Numbered from the stretch's first letter, positions 18,808-28,191 are shown. The stretch: 64,000 bases of DNA from Flavipsychrobacter sp. (GCA_031292525.1 JARLGY010000037.1:372001-436000); one strand, 5' to 3'. Translations and numbers: made by a program. The notes: generated by a model not told the origin, from the sequence alone.

Positions 18808-20163
18808 CTAGAGTTCCTTTACTGCTTCCTTAAATTGATTGCCCCTGTCTTCATAATTTTTAAACAGATCGAAACTGGCACAACCCGGAGAAAGTAATAC
18901 TACATCTCCCCGCTCGCTGCATTCAAAAGCTGTTGTCACTGCTTCTTTTGCACTCATTGTATCTATCATCACCGGCACTAATCCCTCAAATGCTTTGTGT
19001 ATAGGTGTATTATCCACACCCAGGCACACTATAGCTTTTACTTTTTCTTCTACCAGTGCGGCTATTTCAGTATAGTCATTGCCTTTGTCCTGCCCACCAA
19101 GTATCAGTATCACAGGCTTGTTCATGCTTTCAAGCGCAAACCAAACAGAGTTTACATTTGTTGCTTTACTGTCATTAATAAAATCAACACCTTTAACCGT
19201 ACCTGCAAACTCAAGGCGGTGGTCCAGCCCTTCAAAGGTTTCAAAGCTTTCCCTGATCTTTATCTTCCTGATGCCTGCCACCCTTGCTGATATACCCGCT
19301 GCCATGCTGTTGTATTGATTGTGCTTCCCTTTTATTGCCAGGTCGTGGATGGATACATCCAGTTGTTCATCACCATAAAGAATATGGAGTTGTTCTTTCT
19401 TGACAAATGCTCCTTCCGTTAGTTCTTCGTGCTCGTCCATTGTGAAATAAATTGTTCTGGCGTTAGTAGTATGGTTGTGTAAGTAATTTTGTATCGCTTT
19501 ATCGTCCTTGTTCAGCACCAGGTGGTCGTTGCTATCCTGATTTTCTGTTATCCTGAATTTTGAGGCCACATACTTCTCAAAATTGTAGTCGTAGCGGTCC
19601 AGGTGATCTGGAGTTATATTTAGCAGCACAGCTATATCCGGCTTGAACTGATGAATATCATCCAGCTGAAAACTGCTGATCTCTATCACATACCATTCGT
19701 GCGGCTGCTCTGCTATTTGCTTTGCAAAACTCACCCCTATATTGCCCACCATAGCTACATCATAACCTGCTTCCTTCAGCAGGTGAAAGGTAAGCTTGGT
19801 AGTAGTGCTCTTACCATTGCTGCCTGTTATGGCTATTATCTTACTGCTGCCTTTGTACCGGTACCCCAACTCTATCTCACTGCACACCAGTATATTGGCA
19901 GCTCGCACTTTTTTCATTATTTCGGTCTTCTCGCTAATGCCAGGGCTCTTTACCAGGCATGCTGCACCAAGTATCCTCTGTACATCATGTTTCCCTTCTT
20001 CATATTCTATACCTGCATCCTGCAACGTCTGGCGGTATTGTTCCTTAATGGTACCACCATCACTCACAAACACATCCCAACCTTGCTGCTTGCCAAGCAG
20101 GGCTGCGCCTACACCGCTTTCCGCAGCGCCCAGTATCACCAGTTGTTTGTTTTCGTTTTGCAC
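18808..20163 (-). CDS. murD: UDP-N-acetylmuramoyl-L-alanine--D-glutamate ligase
   Basis: Adds D-glutamate to UDP-MurNAc-Ala. Its 451 residues show the ATP loop TGSNGKSTTT at 113-122, NITPDHLDRY, and C-terminal DSKATN and SPGCASFD. The start is GTG, overlapping the mraY stop as TAGTG, which implies coupled translation. No alternative ATG keeps the N-terminal UDP-binding domain. Confidence 0.97.
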   Translation of the reverse strand: MQNENKQLVILGAAESGVGAALLGKQQGWDVFVSDGGTIKEQYRQTLQDAGIEYEEGKHDVQRILGAACLVKSPGISEKTEIMKKVRAANILVCSEIELGYRYKGSSKIIAITGSNGKSTTTKLTFHLLKEAGYDVAMVGNIGVSFAKQIAEQPHEWYVIEISSFQLDDIHQFKPDIAVLLNITPDHLDRYDYNFEKYVASKFRITENQDSNDHLVLNKDDKAIQNYLHNHTTNARTIYFTMDEHEELTEGAFVKKEQLHILYGDEQLDVSIHDLAIKGKHNQYNSMAAGISARVAGIRKIKIRESFETFEGLDHRLEFAGTVKGVDFINDSKATNVNSVWFALESMNKPVILILGGQDKGNDYTEIAALVEEKVKAIVCLGVDNTPIHKAFEGLVPVMIDTMSAKEAVTTAFECSERGDVVLLSPGCASFDLFKNYEDRGNQFKEAVKEL

Positions 20164-21434
20164 TATTGCAGTTTTAATGTTACTATACTCATTATGGCCA
20201 ATATGATCCCTATTATCCAGAACCGTGTTACGATCTTAGCTTCCTGGTAACCCTTTTTCTGAAAATGATGATGCAGCGGTGACATCAGGAATACCCTGCG
20301 CCCTTCGCCGTATTTCTTCTTAGTGTACTTGAAGTACCACACCTGTATAATGACCGACAAATTCTCAACCAGGAAGATGCCACAGATGATAGGTATCAGT
20401 AACTCTTTACGCACCATTATAGCCAGTGATGCTATAATACCACCCAACGCCAGGCTGCCTGTATCGCCCATAAAAACCTGTGCGGGGTATGCATTGTACC
20501 ACAAGAAACCTACACATGCCCCCACAAATGCACCGATGAAAATAGACAGCTCACCCAGGTTAGGGATGTCCATAATATTGAGGTAACCGGCAAATATGTA
20601 GTTACCCGATAGGTAAGCAAACACAGCAATACAAATACCTGCTATGGCGGATACCCCTGTAGCTAGCCCATCAATACCATCGGTAATGTTTGCTCCGTTA
20701 GATACTGCAATGATGATAAATGTAACCACCAGTATATAAATAAGTGGAGTAGCTATATTGATGTATTTTTCACCAAACATGGCGCCCAGTGAAGCATAGC
20801 TAACTTCATGACTTTTAAGAAATGGGATAGTTGTAGTAACACCTTTAATGTTTACATAATAGTGCGCTACCCCGTTTTCATCCTTTCTAGCATACGGTTT
20901 AGACATTTGCTTTTCAGTACTGTTCAGCAATACATGCCCATCTTTAGGTACTTCTCTAGATACCAGTACATTCTGATTGTAGTACATAGTAACACCTACT
21001 ATAATCCCAAGCCCTACCTGCCCTATCACCTTAAACTTACCTGCCAGGCCTTCCTTATTTTTTTTGAACACCTTTATGTAGTCATCAAGGTAGCCTATAG
21101 CGCCGCACCATATGGTAGAGACGATCATCAAGATGATATACACATTCTGCACGCGCGCAAACAACAATGTAGGAATCAGTATAGCAGCAATGATAATGAT
21201 ACCCCCCATTGTAGGTGTACCCTTCTTCTGTTTTTCACCTTCCAGACCCAGATCTCTTATCACTTCGCCCACTTGTTTCCTTTGCAGGAAACGGATCAGG
21301 TTCTTGCCGAATATCATAGATATCACCAGCGATGCGATAATGGCCATAGCAGTACGGAAAGTGATATAATTAAATACCCCTGCTCCTGAAAGCCTGAAAT
21401 GATCGCGCAGATATATGAACAAGTAATACAGCAT
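20163..21434 (-). CDS. mraY: Phospho-MurNAc-pentapeptide transferase
   Basis: Makes lipid I by transferring phospho-MurNAc-pentapeptide to undecaprenyl phosphate. A 423-residue polytopic protein with GTPTMGGI, the Asp-rich [19 protein letters not shown] and [12 protein letters not shown] signatures. It is longer than the roughly 360 residues of E. coli because of a periplasmic insertion of about 60 residues (near 175-235) between the third and fourth helices. Such insertions are common in Bacteroidota MraY. Confidence 0.97.
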   Translation of the reverse strand: MLYYLFIYLRDHFRLSGAGVFNYITFRTAMAIIASLVISMIFGKNLIRFLQRKQVGEVIRDLGLEGEKQKKGTPTMGGIIIIAAILIPTLLFARVQNVYIILMIVSTIWCGAIGYLDDYIKVFKKNKEGLAGKFKVIGQVGLGIIVGVTMYYNQNVLVSREVPKDGHVLLNSTEKQMSKPYARKDENGVAHYYVNIKGVTTTIPFLKSHEVSYASLGAMFGEKYINIATPLIYILVVTFIIIAVSNGANITDGIDGLATGVSAIAGICIAVFAYLSGNYIFAGYLNIMDIPNLGELSIFIGAFVGACVGFLWYNAYPAQVFMGDTGSLALGGIIASLAIMVRKELLIPIICGIFLVENLSVIIQVWYFKYTKKKYGEGRRVFLMSPLHHHFQKKGYQEAKIVTRFWIIGIILAIMSIVTLKLQ

Positions 21435-21443
21435 ACTGGTTTG

Positions 21444-22910
21444 CTATTTATCTAATGTTATAAATGCTTCTGTTAATACCTGCCTGTCGTCAAAAGGATA
21501 TTTCACGCCTTTTATCTCCTGGTATGTTTCGTGTCCTTTGCCTGCTACCAGCAATATATCGCCGGGATGAGCCAGCGCACAAGCCGTTTTTATCGCCTCC
21601 CTCCTATCGGTTATACGTAGTATTCTTCTTTTTTGTGTGGCATTAAGTCCTGCCACCATTTCATCCAATATCGCTTCAGGATCTTCGCTGCGCGGGTTAT
21701 CGGCAGTAAGTATCACTCGTTCACTATGCTCACATGCTACTACTGCCATCACGGGCCGTTTGGTGCGGTCTCTGTCGCCGCCACAGCCTGCTACTGTTAT
21801 TATCTGCTGCCCGTCTGTGCGCAATTGCTTTATAGTTGCCAATACATTCAGCAGTGCATCGGGTGTATGGGCATAATCTACTATTCCCAGTATTTTCTCT
21901 TTGGGCGACATGTATGTTTCAAACCTGCCTGGCGCACCATGCAAATCGCTCAGTACGGCTAATATTTCCATACCCTCTACACCCAGCAATTTTGCTGCAC
22001 CATATACAGCCAGCAGGTTATAGGCATTAAATGTGCCTATCATCCTGAAGTGCGCTTCATGCCCGTCAACTACCATTACCAGGCCGGTAAGATTGTTTTC
22101 AAGCACTTTACCTTTTATGGTAGCAGGTGCTTTTAAACTGTATGTGCACTTTTCAGCTATTGTGTTTTGCAACATCACCATACCTCTTTTATCATCAGCA
22201 TTGGTAAGTGCAAAAGCATTATCGGGCAAACCATCAAAAAAGCTTTTTTTCACCCGTATGTACTCGTCAAATGTTTTGTGATAGTCCAGGTGATCATGAG
22301 TAATGTTGGTAAATATGCCACCACAGAACCTTAACCCTGCAATGCGTTGCTGGTGTACGGCATGAGAGCTCACTTCCATAAACACATGCGTGCATCCTGC
22401 ACTTACCATTTCTGCCAGTAATGCCTGTATAGCTATCGCATCGGGGGTGGTATGGGTAGCAGTGATCACCTTATCATTTACCTGGTTTTGCACAGTAGAT
22501 ATTAGGCCGCACTTATAACCCAGCCTCTCAAATAATTTAAAGAGCAGTGTAGCGGTTGTTGTCTTACCGTTTGTGCCTGTCACTCCCATTACTTTCAGCT
22601 GATGCGAAGGACTGCCATAAAATGCATCGGCCATTAGCCCCACTGCGGCAGCGCTGTCCTTTACTTTTACATAGCTAACTCCATCTGTTCTTTCAGCAGG
22701 TAGCGATTCAGCAACAATAACTGTCGCACCATTTTCTATGGCTTTTCCAATAAAAGTATGACCGTCGCTGATGGTTCCTTTTACAGCTATAAATGCAAAA
22801 CTGTTACGCACTAAACGTGAGTCTATAGCCAGCCCTGCCACTTCTATAGCAGCATCTCCCTGTGTTGTTGCACCGGGCACATTTATCAGTATATCACGTA
22901 GCGCTGGCAT
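21444..22910 (-). CDS. murE: UDP-MurNAc-tripeptide ligase (meso-diaminopimelate adding)
   Basis: Adds the third amino acid of the stem peptide. The 488-residue ligase has the ATP loop TGTNGKTT at 111-118, a conserved EVSSHAV and THDHLDYH. The specificity motif DNPRSEDP marks meso-diaminopimelate rather than L-lysine. The window therefore predicts DAP-type peptidoglycan. Gaps to ftsI and mraY are only 9 bases. Confidence 0.97.
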   Translation of the reverse strand: MPALRDILINVPGATTQGDAAIEVAGLAIDSRLVRNSFAFIAVKGTISDGHTFIGKAIENGATVIVAESLPAERTDGVSYVKVKDSAAAVGLMADAFYGSPSHQLKVMGVTGTNGKTTTATLLFKLFERLGYKCGLISTVQNQVNDKVITATHTTPDAIAIQALLAEMVSAGCTHVFMEVSSHAVHQQRIAGLRFCGGIFTNITHDHLDYHKTFDEYIRVKKSFFDGLPDNAFALTNADDKRGMVMLQNTIAEKCTYSLKAPATIKGKVLENNLTGLVMVVDGHEAHFRMIGTFNAYNLLAVYGAAKLLGVEGMEILAVLSDLHGAPGRFETYMSPKEKILGIVDYAHTPDALLNVLATIKQLRTDGQQIITVAGCGGDRDRTKRPVMAVVACEHSERVILTADNPRSEDPEAILDEMVAGLNATQKRRILRITDRREAIKTACALAHPGDILLVAGKGHETYQEIKGVKYPFDDRQVLTEAFITLDK

Positions 22911-22919
22911 CTCAATTAT

Positions 22920-25013
22920 TTAGCTTAACTGTAGTATTATATTTTCTCCTTTTACCACCTTTGTTCCGGGTGTTAACGATTGCTGGCGTACCCTGCCCCT
23001 CCCTGCTATCTGCACTTGCAGCCCTTCCTGCTCCAACAGGTAAACCGCATCCTTAAGCCCCATGCCTGTAACATCAGGTACATTACCATAATAAACCTGG
23101 CGGGGGCGTATCACCATTTTCTTTGTCGTGTCAGTATATAGTTGCGCAAAGCTGCCGGGCTGCTCTGCTTGTGCAGGCACTTGCATGCCTACCGCTTGCA
23201 GCAAAGTCTGGTAATTTCTTACAGTGGCTTGTAGTGCCGGTATCTTGCTGTCAGCAGCATTTTTTGCCACGCTATCCAGCGGTCCATCCCAACCACCTAT
23301 ATTCCCGGCAAATATTTTGTCGGCTATCATACGGAACACCGGCGCAGCAACTGCACCGCCATAGTAAATGTTAGAGTGTGGCCGTGTACGTATTACTACG
23401 CATATGGTATATTTAGGCTTTTCGGCAGGGAAGTAACCTACAAACGAACCCTGGTAATAACCATCCCTATAAGTGATGCCTTTATCAGCCACCTGGGCCG
23501 TACCAGTTTTACCTGCTATGGTATAAAATGGCGACGAAATATTCTTAGCTGTACCCTCGCGCACCACTGCTTGTGTACACCTCTTTAACTGCTCCACAAC
23601 TGCCGGAGAACCTACCTGCTCTACTACGGTAACAGGAGAGAACGTTTGCACATCCTTTCCATATTCTCTTATGGAGCTTACCAGGTATGGCTTCATCATC
23701 TTGCCATTATTGGCTATTGAGTTGTAAAGCATGCAGGTATGCAATGGCGTTATCTGCACTTCATACCCTGTAGCCATCCACGGTAAGCTAGTCTGGCTCC
23801 AGCTACGATTCTCAGGTCCTTTCACGTTCGATCTGTATTCACCACCCAGGTCTATTCCTGTCTTTTTATCGAGGTGGAGTTTGCGCAGGTGCCCAACAAA
23901 CTGGTCTGGATCCTTATAATAATAAGTGTTCGCCAATTTAGCCATTGCAGCGTTAGATGACTCTGCAAAGGCCTTCCAAATAGGCATTGCATGCAAACCA
24001 AGGTGCGAATCGCGCATTACCCTGTTCCCAAATCTTATCTGGCCACCTTCTGCATCTATTATATCATCTACCGTTACATACTTATCATTTAGTAGCGATA
24101 TCAATGTTACCAGCTTAAATGTTGATCCCGGCTCCGTAGGCATTAGAGCGTAGTTGCGCTGCTCTGTATAATCACCCGTGCTGTCACGCCCCAGGTTCAC
24201 CATTGCTCTTATCTTACCCGTATTCACCTCCATTACTATGCAGGTACCATACTCGCATTTTTCATTTTTCAGTACGCCATACAATACGTGCTCAGCAACA
24301 TCTTGTATCCCCATATCCAGAGTAGTCACGATGTCTTTACCATTCACAGCCTCTTCTTCGCTGCCTTCTATTGGCATCCAGGTGCCGGTAGTCTTTTGTT
24401 CTATCCTGCTGCCATCTGTACCTTTTAATGAATTGTCGTAGGTAGCCTCAAGACCAATGGCCATACCTGGCCGCCATGTACCTATTATGCTTGTAGCAAG
24501 GGTTTCATAGGGATTTTTCCTTTTCACCTCAGGCTCTGCTATAAAGCCACCCGAGCCTTTACCATGCCTGAAGATGGGGAAATACCTCAACTGCTCGTAC
24601 TTATCATACGGTAAGTGCCTGAACAACTGATAATACATTTCCTGGTTATCGTAGGCTTCCTGCAGCTCTTTCCGGTACTCGCCTTCTGTCATGTCATTAT
24701 ATAAATGAGAAAGGCACAGTGCCAGCGAATCAACTTCTTTATTAAAAATCTTGGGTGTAATGGCTGAAAAATCTACGTGTATATTAAACTGCGGCACAGA
24801 CGACGATAGCAACAGACCATCTTCGTTATATATATTGCCACGCTCTGCCTGTAGCGGCATGTTTCGGGTATGCACTTCCTTCGCTGCATTGCGCAGTTCC
24901 TCTCCTTCCCTTACCTGTATCATTGCCGCTTTCACCAATATGGCTACACCCAGCAGGCAAATGCAGGTAAAGGCTATATACACCCTGAATCGTATGTCTT
25001 TTTTTACATCCAC
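22920..25013 (-). CDS. ftsI: Septal peptidoglycan transpeptidase FtsI with C-terminal PASTA domain
   Basis: A class B penicillin-binding protein that cross-links septal peptidoglycan. Its 697 residues comprise a membrane anchor (about 9-30), a pedestal domain, and a transpeptidase domain with STFK (297-300, nucleophile Ser297), SSN (352-354) and KTGT (502-505). A single PASTA domain follows (about 642-697, NVPDVTGMGLKDAVYLL). The PASTA module is absent from E. coli FtsI but known in many non-enteric homologues. It follows ftsL by 12 bases. Confidence 0.96.
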   Translation of the reverse strand: MDVKKDIRFRVYIAFTCICLLGVAILVKAAMIQVREGEELRNAAKEVHTRNMPLQAERGNIYNEDGLLLSSSVPQFNIHVDFSAITPKIFNKEVDSLALCLSHLYNDMTEGEYRKELQEAYDNQEMYYQLFRHLPYDKYEQLRYFPIFRHGKGSGGFIAEPEVKRKNPYETLATSIIGTWRPGMAIGLEATYDNSLKGTDGSRIEQKTTGTWMPIEGSEEEAVNGKDIVTTLDMGIQDVAEHVLYGVLKNEKCEYGTCIVMEVNTGKIRAMVNLGRDSTGDYTEQRNYALMPTEPGSTFKLVTLISLLNDKYVTVDDIIDAEGGQIRFGNRVMRDSHLGLHAMPIWKAFAESSNAAMAKLANTYYYKDPDQFVGHLRKLHLDKKTGIDLGGEYRSNVKGPENRSWSQTSLPWMATGYEVQITPLHTCMLYNSIANNGKMMKPYLVSSIREYGKDVQTFSPVTVVEQVGSPAVVEQLKRCTQAVVREGTAKNISSPFYTIAGKTGTAQVADKGITYRDGYYQGSFVGYFPAEKPKYTICVVIRTRPHSNIYYGGAVAAPVFRMIADKIFAGNIGGWDGPLDSVAKNAADSKIPALQATVRNYQTLLQAVGMQVPAQAEQPGSFAQLYTDTTKKMVIRPRQVYYGNVPDVTGMGLKDAVYLLEQEGLQVQIAGRGRVRQQSLTPGTKVVKGENIILQLS

Positions 25014-25025
25014 TTATCTGTACAC

Positions 25026-25394
25026 TCAATTATTTGGGGTAGTATCTGTTTCCACTTTATAAGCCGGCAGCAACAAGGGTTTTAGCCCATACACACCTGC
25101 GTTCCTTATCACCTGGCTTTCCATTTTTGTATTCAGCAACTGCATCTTCATATCCATATACTTCCATCGTAGTTCCTTCAGTGCCCGGTTCTCATTATTG
25201 AGTTCCCTTTGCATCTCCAGCGCATGATGGTTGTTGCTGATGTAAAACACACATAACAGCGACGCAAATGCCAGGTATGGCAGGTTGCTGACTACGGCTT
25301 TATAAGATATTTTGTCCAGCAAAGCGCTCCAATCGTTCCGCACTTGCTGTGCGGGTGTCATTTGCGCTTGCGATCTTTTATCTTTCTCTGCCAT
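25026..25394 (-). CDS. ftsL: FtsL-like cell division protein
   Basis: A 122-residue bitopic protein. It has a charged cytoplasmic N-terminus (about 35 residues), one membrane helix around SNLPYLAFASLLCVFYIS and a short periplasmic coiled coil (about 65-95). This matches the FtsL-like family found between rsmH and ftsI in Bacteroidota. Sequence similarity to E. coli FtsL is low, so topology and position carry the call. It lies 3 bases after rsmH. Confidence 0.88.
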   Translation of the reverse strand: MAEKDKRSQAQMTPAQQVRNDWSALLDKISYKAVVSNLPYLAFASLLCVFYISNNHHALEMQRELNNENRALKELRWKYMDMKMQLLNTKMESQVIRNAGVYGLKPLLLPAYKVETDTTPNN

Positions 25395-25397
25395 TTT

Positions 25398-26297
25398 CTA
25401 AATCAGCTTTTCGGCTATCCTCAATTTTGCACTCCTACTGCGTGGGTTATGTTTTATCTCTTGTTCTGTAGGTTCTATTGGCTTGGCATTTACTGCCTTA
25501 AGGGGCCACTTCTGTTCCGTCATTGCCTGCTCATCACGTTGCCCGTTCTTTATAAACTGTTTTACCATCCGGTCTTCCAACGAGTGGAATGTGATAACAC
25601 TTAACCGGCCGCCGGGCTTTAAACTTTGTTCTGCCTGGCGCAACAGATCGTTCAGCACCCCCATCTCGTCATTTACTTCTATCCTCAATGCCTGGAACAC
25701 TTGAGCCAGGTAACGTACAGGATTTCCCTTTATAACAGGCCCTATCATCGCCTTTAATCCATCTATGCTATTGGTAGCGCCGCCCTTTCTATTGGCTACA
25801 ATGTGTTTTGCCAGTTGTCGGGCATTGCGCACTTCGCCATAGTTTTCAAATATGTTTAGCAACTGTTGCTCATTGTAGGTGCGCAATACTATTGCCGCTG
25901 TCAATTCCTGCCTTTTATCCATCCGCATGTCCAGGGGGCCGTCAAACCTGATGGAGAAACCACGTTCTGCCGTATCAAACTGAAAAGAACTTACTCCCAG
26001 GTCTGCCAATATCCCATCTACCGCGCTATATCCATTCAGCCGTAAAAACCGGCGCATGTATTTAAAATTTTCCGTTACAGGTATCAACCTGCTATCATTC
26101 GGTTTATTTTTCCAGGCGTCTGCATCCTGGTCAAAAGCAATGAGCCTGCCATGCTCACCCAAATGGGCTAATATTGCTTTGCTATGCCCACCACCCCCAA
26201 ACGTTGCATCTACATACACACCATCCTCCTTTATTGCCAAACCATCTACCGCTTCTTTTAAAAGAACTGACGTGTGGTAAAAAGTGGGTGCAGCCAT
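25398..26297 (-). CDS. rsmH: 16S rRNA (cytosine1402-N4)-methyltransferase
   Basis: Methylates N4 of C1402 in 16S rRNA with SAM. It shows the N-terminal YHTSVLLKEAVDGL, the SAM-binding DATFGGGGHS, ADLGVSSFQFD and the C-terminal HSLEDRMVKQF, with the HNPRSRSAKLRIAEK end. The chosen ATG (26297) lies one base past the mraZ stop and gives the family's usual short N-terminus. An upstream ATG at 26312 would add five residues and overlap mraZ by 14 bases. Confidence 0.96.
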   Translation of the reverse strand: MAAPTFYHTSVLLKEAVDGLAIKEDGVYVDATFGGGGHSKAILAHLGEHGRLIAFDQDADAWKNKPNDSRLIPVTENFKYMRRFLRLNGYSAVDGILADLGVSSFQFDTAERGFSIRFDGPLDMRMDKRQELTAAIVLRTYNEQQLLNIFENYGEVRNARQLAKHIVANRKGGATNSIDGLKAMIGPVIKGNPVRYLAQVFQALRIEVNDEMGVLNDLLRQAEQSLKPGGRLSVITFHSLEDRMVKQFIKNGQRDEQAMTEQKWPLKAVNAKPIEPTEQEIKHNPRSRSAKLRIAEKLI

Positions 26298-26298
26298 A

Positions 26299-26769
26299 TC
26301 AAATACCATCAAAAGGGTTCAAAAAATCGCCACCTGCCACCTCAGCAGCCAAGCCGCTAAAGCCTGCAGCCTTATTGCGCATGTACTCGTAATACGTATC
26401 TTTATCCCACAACTCCACTTTATTGCTCTGTGCCGAAAAAACCATGTCTTTTTTAATGCCTGCATGCTCCTGTAATGGCTTAGGCAGCAGCAACCTTCCT
26501 GCGCTATCTACTTCTATTATATTAGCCCCATTCAGAAATAACCTTTTAAACTCACGCACCTTAGGATTGAAATCATTTAACTTATTCAATTTCTCTGTAA
26601 GTACTGCCCAGCTTGCCTTAGTGTACATAGTAAGGCAGTTTTCAAACCCCCTGTTCACTACAAAACTTTCAGCATCACCCTCAGGCAGTTGCTTCCGGAA
26701 ACCAGACGGCAGCAGGAAACGCCCTTTGGCGTCAATTGCTACTTCATATTCTCCGAAAAAGTTTGTCAT
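26299..26769 (-). CDS. mraZ: Transcriptional regulator MraZ
   Basis: A DNA-binding repressor of the dcw operon in bacteria where it has been studied. The 156-residue protein carries two SpoVT/AbrB-like halves with the DxKGR and DxxGR motifs (DAKGRFLLP near 14-22, DSAGRLLLP near 87-95). It is the first gene of the cluster. A ten-base-periodic array of GTGGN boxes lies 21-55 bases before its start and is the likely autoregulatory operator. Confidence 0.96.
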   Translation of the reverse strand: MTNFFGEYEVAIDAKGRFLLPSGFRKQLPEGDAESFVVNRGFENCLTMYTKASWAVLTEKLNKLNDFNPKVREFKRLFLNGANIIEVDSAGRLLLPKPLQEHAGIKKDMVFSAQSNKVELWDKDTYYEYMRNKAAGFSGLAAEVAGGDFLNPFDGI

Positions 26770-26789
26770 ATGGTTAATTCACAAAGATT

Positions 26790-26824
26790 ACCACAAAGTA
26801 ACACTTTTTCCCACGAATCGCCAC
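26790..26824 (-). promoter_or_regulatory. MraZ operator: four GTGGN-type boxes with 10-bp period
   Basis: On the minus strand four pentamers are spaced exactly ten bases apart: GTGGC (26820-26824), GTGGG (26810-26814), GTGTT (26800-26804) and GTGGT (26790-26794). MraZ of other bacteria binds TGGG-type boxes repeated every ten bases upstream of mraZ. Three boxes keep GTGG and one is degenerate. Their position just before the mraZ ATG fits autorepression. Confidence 0.75.
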
Positions 26825-26842
26825 ATAGAAACTTGTTCATAT

Positions 26843-26972
26843 TTATACACATAAATTATCGTTATAATAACACGCTATCATCAAGCATTACAGGCATCTC
26901 TATCTCATTTAACAACAATGAGTACTGTATAACATGTGTATAGATGTGGATAACCTGTTAGTTTTATCCACA
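26843..26972. promoter_or_regulatory. Cluster of DnaA boxes between mraZ and bamD
   Basis: Two perfect DnaA boxes face each other: TGTGGATAA at 26945-26953 and TTATCCACA at 26964-26972, ten bases apart. A third, TTATACACA at 26843-26851, fits the relaxed TTWTNCACA consensus. A fourth, TGTGTATAG at 26935-26943, has one mismatch and lies ten bases from the first. Between them is AT-rich DNA (about 26850-26935). This could be a DnaA control site for the divergent genes or part of a replication origin. Confidence 0.55.
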
Positions 26973-27038
26973 CTCACATTTTCGCCAACATTTAACACAT
27001 CTTGAACAGGCCAATTAGGCATTAACAATCAAAACCGG

Positions 27039-27046
27039 TATATTTG
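27039..27046 (+). promoter_or_regulatory. Putative -7 box for bamD-rpoZ
   Basis: TATATTTG matches TAnnTTTG exactly, and a TTAG 20 bases upstream could serve as a weak -33 element. It ends only 9 bases before the bamD ATG, so the transcript would be nearly leaderless. Confidence 0.45.
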
Positions 27047-27055
27047 CTCCCCAAT

Positions 27056-27868
27056 ATGCTGGCCCGTTTACAATATTTATGTATTTGCTTTAGCCTTGTA
27101 GTCATGGCTGGTTGTGGTGATTTTCAAAAGGTCCAGAAGAGCAGCGATGTGAATCTGAAGCTTACAAAAGCTAACGAATATTACGACAAGAAGCAGTATC
27201 AGCGCGCCAATGAGCTTTATGGTAGCTTGCTTGGTGTTATGAAAAATACACGTAACTACGAGCAATTGTACTACCGTTATTCATATAGTTACTTCTATAT
27301 GAAGGATTACCTGGAAGCATCTTATCACTTTAAAAACTTTGTTGATTACTTCCCAAATAGTAAGGATGTTGAAGAGTGTGAATACATGCACGGGGTATGT
27401 CTTTATAAATATTCACCAAAGTACTCCCTCGATCAGACCAATACTATAAAAGCAGAAGAGGCCTTACAGTCCTTTATTAATATGCACCCCAAGTCTAAAT
27501 ATGTATCTGAAGCAAACGGATATGTAGGACAGTGCGATGTAAAGTTAGAGACAAAAGCATCTGATGCAGCCAAACTTTATTTCAATATAAGTCAATATAA
27601 AGCCGCCAGCATTGCATATCGTAGTGTAATGCATACCTTTCCAGATTCTAAATACAACGATTATTATCTGTTTATGACAATAAAATCATTGTATAAATTT
27701 GCAGTGGCCAGTATCCCGGCCAAGCAGGAAGAAAGATATGCAAATACTATAAGTGCATACCAGGAAATGAAGGATGCATATCCGCATTCTACGTATCTTG
27801 CAGACGCGGAGACTTATTATTCTTTAGCAGACAATAACGTAAAAAAACTAAGAAATGAGCACAAGTAA
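27056..27868 (+). CDS. bamD: Outer membrane assembly lipoprotein BamD
   Basis: A component of the Bam complex, which folds beta-barrels into the outer membrane. From the ATG at 27056 it has a lipoprotein signal with lipobox VMAG-Cys20. About five TPR-like helical pairs follow, with conserved patches YYDKKQYQRANELY, FVDYFPNSKD and FINMHPKSKY. The 270-residue length is right for the family. A TTG at 27044 would add four residues but lies within the putative promoter. The 3' end overlaps rpoZ by 14 bases. Confidence 0.93.
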   Translation: MLARLQYLCICFSLVVMAGCGDFQKVQKSSDVNLKLTKANEYYDKKQYQRANELYGSLLGVMKNTRNYEQLYYRYSYSYFYMKDYLEASYHFKNFVDYFPNSKDVEECEYMHGVCLYKYSPKYSLDQTNTIKAEEALQSFINMHPKSKYVSEANGYVGQCDVKLETKASDAAKLYFNISQYKAASIAYRSVMHTFPDSKYNDYYLFMTIKSLYKFAVASIPAKQEERYANTISAYQEMKDAYPHSTYLADAETYYSLADNNVKKLRNEHK

Positions 27869-28175
27869 GAGGTCTTTATCATCAGTAAATCCGTTGGTGG
27901 AAACACGCGACGTGATCATGCTTAAAAATAAAACAGGTAACCTGTACGAATCTATTACCGTTATATCGCGTCGTGCAAGCCAGCTGGCTGTAACCATGAA
28001 AGAAGAACTGCACCGTAAATTGGATGAGTTCACTATACATGGCGACAACCTGGAAGAGATACACGAAAACAAAGAACAGATAGAAATATCGCGCATTTAC
28101 GAGCGCATGGCAAACCCTGCACTGCAAGCTGTAAATGAATTCTTTGATGATAAGATATACCATCGTAAGAAGTAA
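27855..28175 (+). CDS. rpoZ: RNA polymerase omega subunit (Bacteroidota type)
   Basis: A 106-residue protein of the RpoZ/Rpb6 family, which helps assemble RNA polymerase. The core is NLYESITVISRRASQLAV, the Bacteroidota form of the conserved helix-loop. The N-terminus has an extra 15-20 residues and the C-terminus ends in a basic stretch. Its start lies inside the bamD 3' end. Co-occurrence with bamD is common in this phylum. Confidence 0.88.
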   Translation: MSTSKRSLSSVNPLVETRDVIMLKNKTGNLYESITVISRRASQLAVTMKEELHRKLDEFTIHGDNLEEIHENKEQIEISRIYERMANPALQAVNEFFDDKIYHRKK

Positions 28176-28191
28176 TTAATACTGCATTTAT

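Noticed and set aside
19010-19018. Perfect DnaA box TTATCCACA inside murD
   Set aside because: A lone site within coding sequence with no neighbouring boxes; about one chance match per 131 kb is expected.
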